Source: Bacillota bacterium
Lineage (GTDB): Bacteria; Bacillota; Clostridia; Oscillospirales; Ruminococcaceae
Direction: 5' to 3'
DNA length: 10,432 bases
NCBI GenBank assembly: GCA_023396215.1
Contig: JAEWWW010000133.1
Location: 1 to 10,432 of the forward strand
Below the pieces are notes generated by a model. The model did no database searches. It was not told the DNA's origin and saw only the letters and a program-made list of their open reading frames with translations. This document shows positions 6,099 to 10,432 of the stretch, in pieces. Position 1 is the stretch's first letter; each line of letters opens with the position of its first letter. Made by a program: the position numbers and the translations under genes.

Positions 6099-6371
6099 CT
6101 AACTCCGGGACAATTGCCATGACTGGTTTCCAAACTTCGCCTTTTGCGTTCGCCGCAGTGTGCCCCAAAGCTACCGTCTGTGCAGCCCCCCGCAATATTT
6201 CCCCCTTTCGCGCCCGGTGAGATATCTGTTCCATCAATCTTTAAGCGCGAGAGGGGGGCAGGGGGGTGAGCAGCAGGCCTTGGGTTTCTACCCACATTGC
6301 CCCGCCGACTACCTTACCGTAGGTGACATCTCCCTCGGGAGAGGAACGGGGAATAACGGCTCATAGTCATA

Positions 6372-6410
6372 ACAAAAAGGGAGGCGCAGCCGGTTGGCTG
6401 CGCCTCTTTT
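6372..6410. terminator. Bidirectional Rho-independent terminator between ogg and the ybaK-like gene
   Basis: A perfect 11-bp stem, GAGGCGCAGCC (6381-6391) with GGCTGCGCCTC (6396-6406), has a GGTT loop. On the plus strand TTTT follows (6407-6410). On the minus strand CCCTTTTTG follows (6380-6372), placing it about 40 nt past the stop of the minus-strand gene. The minus-direction tail is the stronger one. Confidence 0.9.
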
Positions 6411-6447
6411 CCATATCTATATAGCATCTGCAACAGTCCGCCACGGG

Positions 6448-6918
6448 TTACTCCACCACAAGGTCGCAAAGGGTAAAAGGCAGTATCTTTTCAAGGTCTT
6501 GCAGCTGCAGCTGCACCTGATAGCCTATCTTGCCCCCGCTGAAGATGATGGGGTCCACCTCGCGGGCGCTTTGGTCCATCGCGGTGGGAAAGGGCTTTTT
6601 CATCCCGATGGGGGAGCAGCCCCCGTGGATATACCCGGTCAGCGGCAGCAGATCCTTGCTTTTTATCATCTCCACCGACTTTTCGCCAAAGCAGGCGGCG
6701 GCCTTTTTTAAATCCAGCTCGTCCTTGACCGGCACCAAAAAAACATAGTGCCGCCCCGAACGCCCCAGCGTCACCAGCGTTTTAAAGACCTGAGCGGGGT
6801 TTTGCCCCAGCTCGGCTGCTACCTCGGTGCCGCTCACCGCCCCGGTGTCGGCATAGCAATACTGCCGGTAGCTTATCTTTGCCCTGTCCAACAGGCGCAT
6901 CACATTGGTTTTCTCCAT
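6448..6918 (-). CDS. ybaK: YbaK/EbsC-family aminoacyl-tRNA deacylase (Cys-tRNA(Pro)/Cys-tRNA(Cys) type)
   Basis: The product is 156 aa, the usual length for this family. The ATG at 6918 follows GGAGGG with a 5-nt gap. YbaK enzymes act in trans in the cytosol to hydrolyse Cys-tRNA(Pro) formed by mistake by prolyl-tRNA synthetase. The sequence has the family hallmarks: DTGAVSGTEVAAELGQ (24-39), VFKTLV (44-49) with the essential lysine at K46, the same number as in E. coli and H. influenzae YbaK, and GYIHGGCSPIGMKK (95-108), the conserved glycine-rich active-site loop. It has its own strong sigma-A promoter and terminator and so is probably monocistronic. Exact tRNA specificity cannot be read from the sequence. 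Confidence 0.93.
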   Translation of the reverse strand: MEKTNVMRLLDRAKISYRQYCYADTGAVSGTEVAAELGQNPAQVFKTLVTLGRSGRHYVFLVPVKDELDLKKAAACFGEKSVEMIKSKDLLPLTGYIHGGCSPIGMKKPFPTAMDQSAREVDPIIFSGGKIGYQVQLQLQDLEKILPFTLCDLVVE

Positions 6919-6992
6919 ACGGCCCTCCGTGCTGCCAATGGCTGCGGCGGCAGCAATATAGTACTGCCGTCAGCTATCTGCTTATATCAACC

Positions 6993-7021
6993 ATTATAAT
7001 ATGCCGCGCCCGGTTTGTCAG
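6993..7021 (-). promoter_or_regulatory. Sigma-A promoter of the ybaK-like gene
   Basis: The minus strand has CTGACA (7016-7021; 5 of 6 to TTGACA), a 17-bp spacer and a perfect TATAAT (6993-6998). This is the best canonical promoter in the window. The leader of about 68 nt carries a small GGCAG/CTGCC hairpin. Confidence 0.85.
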
Positions 7022-7137
7022 CAGCCTTTGAGTCATTCGTTTTTGTACCCAATATTGAGCATAACACTGGATATATAGGATGAGGTATTATTGGGAAGAG
7101 AACGAAATGGAAATATTAACACAAGGGAGCAACGCTG

Positions 7138-7395
7138 ATGAAAGACAGGACGGAATCTGAGCAGGAAATATTGAGGGAGATTGCGAAATTACCCGTCGAA
7201 GCGCAAAGGGCAATCTGCTGGCTCATACAAAACCGAAAACTGATAAAACAGATTGTGGAAGCGGGGGAGATGTCTGAGGAAGAGGTGACAGAATATATCA
7301 GAGCCGCACGAAAGAAGAAGGATTATATGATGCTGGTGATGCTCCTGTATCGGCAAAGAGAAAGGGAAAAGCCGGAACAGGAGGGCCGACAGTAG
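7138..7395 (+). CDS. Hypothetical 85-aa charged protein, lower GC than its neighbours
   Basis: I do not recognise a family. The ATG at 7138 has AAGGGAG 8 nt upstream. The protein is very rich in Glu, Lys and Arg and predicted all-helical: residues 5-35 (SEQEILREIAKLPVEAQ, then ICWLIQNRKLIKQIV), an acidic patch SEEEVTEY (45-52), a basic run ARKKK (56-60), a short hydrophobic stretch MMLVMLLY (63-70) too short to cross the membrane, and a charged tail. There is no signal peptide. The codon use is visibly AT-richer than in the adjacent genes, which suggests acquisition by transfer. It stands alone between the divergent ybaK-like gene and convergent spoIIE. No convincing sigma-A promoter is visible in the 140 bp before it. 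Confidence 0.65.
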   Translation: MKDRTESEQEILREIAKLPVEAQRAICWLIQNRKLIKQIVEAGEMSEEEVTEYIRAARKKKDYMMLVMLLYRQREREKPEQEGRQ

Positions 7396-7420
7396 AAACA
7401 GGAGGCTTGCCCAGGGGCAA

Positions 7421-7450
7421 TAAAATTGAGAGCGGCTCTTGGCCGCTCTC
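7421..7450. terminator. Terminator shared by the 85-aa gene and spoIIE
   Basis: A perfect 9-bp stem, GAGAGCGGC (7428-7436) with GCCGCTCTC (7442-7450), has a 5-nt loop. In the minus direction (spoIIE) AATTTTATTG follows, a fair T-rich tail about 58 nt past the spoIIE stop. In the plus direction the tail (TGAGCTTATT) is weak. It most likely ends spoIIE and also blocks read-through from the 85-aa gene. Confidence 0.75.
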
Positions 7451-7507
7451 TGAGCTTATTAAGTGTTCAGTTTGCAGGCTGCAATGATATGGCTGCTTGG
7501 GCGGGTG

Positions 7508-9823
7508 TCAGCTCGCCTTCTCAATCATGGCGCAGATGACGGTGATGTCATCCTCGCGGCCGTCGATGCGGCGCAGCCGGGCGGCGTTGGCCAGCTTGCG
7601 GCAGAGCTCGTTGGGGTCGTTGCCCTTGTAGCTTTCCAGCTCGGAGCCAATCCATTCCACCCCTGCGGCGCTGGCGCCGTCCGAGAGCAGCAGCACGATA
7701 TCCCCCTCGCGCAGGGTGATGCCGCTGTGCTCAAAGCTGACCCCCTTCAAGATGCCCGCCGGGATAGAGGTGGACTCCATGCTGCCCGCCCGGCCCGCCT
7801 TGCGCACCACGGTGGGGGCGGCCCCCGCCTTGTAAAAGTCGGCCCGGCCGGTGTAAAGGTCGATGGTCGCCACATCCACCGTGGCAAGAGATTCCTCGCC
7901 CGACTTGACCAGCAGGGCGGAGTTCACCAGCTTGAGGGCGCTGTCGTAATCCAGCTCGGCCTGTGCCAGCCGCGCAATCAGGGTGGAGGCCATGGCGGAA
8001 TCCACCGCCGCGCTGCCGCCGCTGCCCATGCCGTCCGAAAGCACCAGATGGGCCCGGCTGCCTTGGGTGATGAACTGGCGGTAGCTGTCGCCGCAGAGGC
8101 TGTTGTGCCCGTTGCAAATCTGGTGCCCGCCAAAGGCCACCCGGAAGGCGGCGCGCTCCCAGAGGGTGAGGGTGGTGACGTCGTCCTCGGTGGAGGTCTG
8201 GGGCAGGTCAAAGACCCGTTCGGTCAGCTCGGAAAGCTCGCTTGCAAAGGAAGAAAGGCTGATGCGGGCCAGCTTGCGGGTGGGCATCTGGGCGCGGACA
8301 GTCATGCGGTCATATTGGTCGGTGAGGCAGACCACCCACGAGGGGTCAAGGCCCTCGCGCACCATATATTCCTTGATGCGCCCGCCTATCAGGTTGTCGG
8401 CGCTGGAAACCTCCTCCAACTGGCGGCGCACGCCGGAAAGGAACATCGACATCCCCTCAAACTGGTCGGTCACCACCGAGCGCACCTGCGAAACCTTGCG
8501 GCGGGTGCCCTCACGCGCGGCGAAAAGGGTGTGCTCCTGCTCCACCGCCGCGGCAAACTCGGCGGGCTTCAGGCAGCGGGCCGCAAATTCGCCGGGCAGG
8601 TCGGCGGCCTCCACCCTGCCGCTGCTTTTCAGGCGGCCAATCGAGGCGGTGATGGCGTCGGTGGTGTCGCTGTAATACTGAACCCAACATTTGGTGCGGT
8701 TGGAGCATTTTTTACAGCTGCGCTGGGCCACCCCCTCGTAAACGGTGGAAATGTCGGCCATCGACATGCTTTCCAGACGGCTGGAAACCGCCCGGGTGGT
8801 TTCGCAGATATCAATGAGGGCTTTGACGGTGGCCCCCAGCCGCGCCGAAAGCACCACCTTCAGGGTGTCGTTTTCGCGGGAGGCCGAGATGCGCCGCCCC
8901 AACTGCCGCAGCATGGGGGAGGGCAGCAGCATAAAGCCCACCGAGCCGGCAAAGACCTCCAGCAGCGAGGCCAGCCGGGCGCCCTCGGGGTGCGAAAGGG
9001 CGATGAAGCCGCTGGTGATGACAAAGGCCGAGGCGCTGCCCAAACGGCCCAGCTCGCAGAACACCCCCGCCAGAAGGCCGCCCAGCGCATAGACCGAAAC
9101 CAGAGCGGCAAAGTTGCCCCCCGCGAAGCCCGCGGCAAAGCCGGCAGCGGCTCCCAGAGCGGCCCCCGCCCCCGCACCTGCGGCATAGGACACCGCCAAA
9201 ATGGCGCAGACCATCAGAATCCGCCCCAGCGAAACCCCCATGAGCGAAATGGAGGAAAGCCCCGCCGCAAGCACTCCGCCGCAGACGAAGAGCGATACCC
9301 ATTGCAGCTTGCTCAGTCCTTCAAAGCCCAGACGGGTGGCCGCCTTATATTTTTGGACGAAGAAGGCGGTGCCTCCCGCCAGCACAACCTGCGAAAACCA
9401 CAGCACCCAATCGTAGCCGTTGGCGGTGGGCAGCGTTAAAGGGACGACGCCCGCCAGCGCGACGGTGGCCGCGCTCAGCAGCGAGGCCGCCCGGGTGGCC
9501 CGGCCCCAGCGGCGGTTGTTCACCAGCAGCTTGACCCCGGCGATGATGATGGTGGCAATAATCAGCCCGATATTGCCCTCGGGCTTGGGCCAGAGCAGAT
9601 ACCCCACCACCGCCCCTACCCCTGCGGGCAGAGTGCTTTCAAACCCTACGGCCGCTGTGAGCGCCGCCCCAAAGGGGCCGGGCATCCCCAGTATCCGTGT
9701 TTGGGCAAAAAAGAAGCCGCACAAAGCCAGCAGCAGGCTTTGCATCGTGTCGGTGTTGGCTGTGACTGCCTGCCTAAGCCGGTCGGTGAACTTCAGACCA
9801 ATCAGTTCGGTTGTGTTTTTCAT
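7508..9823 (-). CDS. spoIIE: Stage II sporulation protein E (PP2C-type serine phosphatase)
   Basis: The product is 771 aa (B. subtilis SpoIIE is 827). I chose the ATG at 9823 (MKNTTELIGL); the open frame continues upstream without a better start, and GGGAGG lies 12 nt before the ATG with AAGG abutting it. SpoIIE sits at the polar septum, interacts with FtsZ and dephosphorylates SpoIIAA to free sigma F in the forespore. Residues 25-305 hold about ten membrane segments. Residues 310-550 are the central regulatory domain, with a cysteine cluster C370, C373, C379 and a long helical stretch. The C-terminal phosphatase domain (about 555-771) has the metal-binding aspartates in CGDS (D579), SDGMG (D597), SDGA (D715) and REDDI (D758/D759), so it should be active. 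The leader is long and structured; expression under Spo0A is expected from the family, but only weak Spo0A-like sites are visible. Confidence 0.96.
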   Translation of the reverse strand: MKNTTELIGLKFTDRLRQAVTANTDTMQSLLLALCGFFFAQTRILGMPGPFGAALTAAVGFESTLPAGVGAVVGYLLWPKPEGNIGLIIATIIIAGVKLLVNNRRWGRATRAASLLSAATVALAGVVPLTLPTANGYDWVLWFSQVVLAGGTAFFVQKYKAATRLGFEGLSKLQWVSLFVCGGVLAAGLSSISLMGVSLGRILMVCAILAVSYAAGAGAGAALGAAAGFAAGFAGGNFAALVSVYALGGLLAGVFCELGRLGSASAFVITSGFIALSHPEGARLASLLEVFAGSVGFMLLPSPMLRQLGRRISASRENDTLKVVLSARLGATVKALIDICETTRAVSSRLESMSMADISTVYEGVAQRSCKKCSNRTKCWVQYYSDTTDAITASIGRLKSSGRVEAADLPGEFAARCLKPAEFAAAVEQEHTLFAAREGTRRKVSQVRSVVTDQFEGMSMFLSGVRRQLEEVSSADNLIGGRIKEYMVREGLDPSWVVCLTDQYDRMTVRAQMPTRKLARISLSSFASELSELTERVFDLPQTSTEDDVTTLTLWERAAFRVAFGGHQICNGHNSLCGDSYRQFITQGSRAHLVLSDGMGSGGSAAVDSAMASTLIARLAQAELDYDSALKLVNSALLVKSGEESLATVDVATIDLYTGRADFYKAGAAPTVVRKAGRAGSMESTSIPAGILKGVSFEHSGITLREGDIVLLLSDGASAAGVEWIGSELESYKGNDPNELCRKLANAARLRRIDGREDDITVICAMIEKAS

Positions 9824-10086
9824 CCTTGATACTGACCTCCCGCTAAAATATTGAAAAGGCTTGCGAATTTCTGTTGTAGCCGCAGGGCGGGGGACGCAGG
9901 GGACTCCGCCCGCGAACGCAGCTTGGCTGCCGCCCGATAAGGACGACAACGGTGCGGGGGCAAAAAGACCGCAAAAATAGCAAGGTTTTAGAGGGGGCGG
10001 TATCCCGGTACATGCCACCCTCAAAAATTTTCAGGAATTGTTTGAAGCGGCCGCGCATATACTAATGGATAAAATACCCAAGGTAT

Positions 10087-10129
10087 ATTTTATTTTATTC
10101 TTTACTAGGTGCAGAATCTGTCGTCGACG
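10087..10129 (-). promoter_or_regulatory. Tentative spoIIE promoter region with Spo0A-box-like half sites
   Basis: The minus strand has TAAAAT at 10092-10097 and 10087-10092, and a GTCGACGACA cluster at 10119-10128. TGTCGTC (plus) and CGTCGAC (minus) each match the Spo0A box TGTCGAA at 5 of 7. The wide spacing of about 21 bp recalls the Spo0A-activated sigma-A promoters of B. subtilis spoIIE and spoIIG. The match is weak and the leader would be about 260 nt. Confidence 0.25.
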
Positions 10130-10335
10130 GTCAGCAGGTGGCGGCGAATTTTGGCGGCCTGTGTAAACAAGGGGCGCTCTTTGCAGAAGCGGGGCAGGGG
10201 TTGGAACGGGCCAGCCACTCACGTTATGCTTGTATCCTGTTTTTTGCACTCAACAACACGAGGCATCAACAAACTACCGCCTGCACAGAGAAGCGCGAGG
10301 GTACGGGGAGGCAACCCCCAAACGCCCACCCCCAA

Positions 10336-10391
10336 CCCCCTCCCATTGCCACAAAATGAGAAAGCGGTATAGTTGCCACAATGGGAGGGGG
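10336..10391. repeat. Perfect 13-bp inverted repeat with 30-nt loop
   Basis: CCCCCTCCCATTG (10336-10348) and CAATGGGAGGGGG (10379-10391) are exact complements. Just inside or overlapping each arm is a direct repeat TTGCCACAA. No T tract follows on either strand. It may be the end of a repeat or mobile element, or a regulatory stem. Confidence 0.6.
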
Positions 10392-10398
10392 CCATTAA

Positions 10399-10419
10399 GC
10401 GGGGGCCTGCGGCCCCCGC
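10399..10419. other. GC-only 9-bp hairpin at the right edge
   Basis: GCGGGGGCC (10399-10407) pairs with GGCCCCCGC (10411-10419) across a 3-nt loop. In the minus direction TTAATGG follows, so it could be a weak terminator of a minus-strand gene beyond the window. Without that gene in view the role is open. Confidence 0.4.
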
Positions 10420-10432
10420 CCCCCGCATCGCC

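Larger units (their letters stand above)
6030..6447. other. 418-bp convergent intergenic region, content largely unexplained
   Basis: The region lies between the converging ogg and ybaK-like genes. It contains a GGGGTGGG/CCCACCCC hairpin (6072-6098), a G-rich run (6251-6268), a row of small stem-loops (TGGGT-ttct-ACCCA near 6281-6294, CTAC...GTAG near 6309-6322, TCTCCC-tc-GGGAGA at 6329-6342) and the bidirectional terminator at 6372-6410. Open frames on either strand lack ribosome binding sites. A structured RNA ending at the terminator, or a dispersed repeat, would fit, but neither is shown. Confidence 0.45.
9824..10432. other. Upstream region of spoIIE, about 600 bp without a convincing gene
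   Basis: Near the gene (9880-9960) the sequence is GC-rich with stems GGGCGG/CCGCCC (9885-9890, 9906-9911) and GCAGC-ttg-GCTGC (9918-9930). An AT-rich block (10058-10107) follows, with the palindrome ATACC-caa-GGTAT (10074-10086) and two minus-strand TAAAAT hexamers (10087-10097). About 21 bp further upstream, GTCGTCGAC (10120-10128) holds partial matches to the Spo0A box. The right end carries an inverted repeat and a GC-rich hairpin. Small open frames in the region lack ribosome binding sites. Confidence 0.5.

Noticed and set aside
7055..7091. Possible promoter of the 85-aa gene (TTGAGC with TATATA or TATTAT)
   Set aside because: Spacings of 11 to 15 bp for TTGAGC to the nearest -10-like hexamers, and no -35 at 17 bp from TATTAT, do not support a sigma-A promoter.
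7463..9439. A 658-codon open frame on the plus strand opposite spoIIE
   Set aside because: It is the complementary-frame shadow of a GC-rich gene. The product is a His/Gly/Ala-rich sequence without domains, and the minus strand encodes a complete SpoIIE with catalytic residues.
9824..10024. A 67-residue N-terminal extension of SpoIIE in the same frame
   Set aside because: No ribosome binding site at the upstream start. The extension is Pro/Ala/Cys-rich, unlike SpoIIE, and coincides with stem-forming leader sequence.
10065..10166. Short plus-strand frame starting MDKIPKVYFILFF
   Set aside because: No ribosome binding site, and only about 33 codons. The AT-rich block more likely belongs to the spoIIE control region.
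1..10432. tRNA, rRNA, CRISPR array or transposase genes
   Set aside because: I looked for T-loop-like sequences, regularly spaced repeats and transposase motifs on both strands and saw none that hold up.

Overview
The window looks like chromosomal DNA from a GC-rich, spore-forming Clostridium-relative, most likely in the Oscillospiraceae/Ruminococcaceae group (Eubacteriales). The reasons are a full-length SpoIIE, an OGG1-type 8-oxoguanine glycosylase of the kind known in clostridia, strong GGAGG ribosome binding sites, and GC-rich genes separated by AT-richer gaps. The species assignment is inference. I see no tRNA, rRNA, CRISPR array, transposase or phage gene.

Layout. Left third, all minus strand: an 816-aa membrane protein that has the architecture of a P1B-type ATPase but lacks its catalytic motifs (90-2540); a 172-bp MITE-like palindrome flanked by TTAT repeats (2597-2768); the 23S rRNA 2'-O-methyltransferase RlmB (2865-3638) behind two extended -10 promoters; and a small membrane-anchored protein (4086-4349). 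Middle: an 837-bp gene-free stretch (4350-5186) holding three tandem DnaA-box-like 9-mers, direct repeats about 33 bp apart, several palindromes and a second long palindromic element in the leader of the next gene. Then ogg (5187-6029, plus), a 418-bp gap of unknown content ending in a bidirectional terminator, the YbaK/EbsC-type prolyl-tRNA editing deacylase (6448-6918, minus), an 85-aa orphan of lower GC (7138-7395, plus), and spoIIE (7508-9823, minus) with a roughly 600-bp upstream region full of inverted repeats.

How the genes relate. Most are separate housekeeping units, each with its own promoter or terminator: ribosome modification, DNA repair, translation quality control and sporulation. 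They do not form one visible pathway. The most unusual items are the pseudo-P-type ATPase, the DnaA-box/repeat-rich gap at 4350-5186, and two long imperfect palindromes that share an AATAC/GTATT core.
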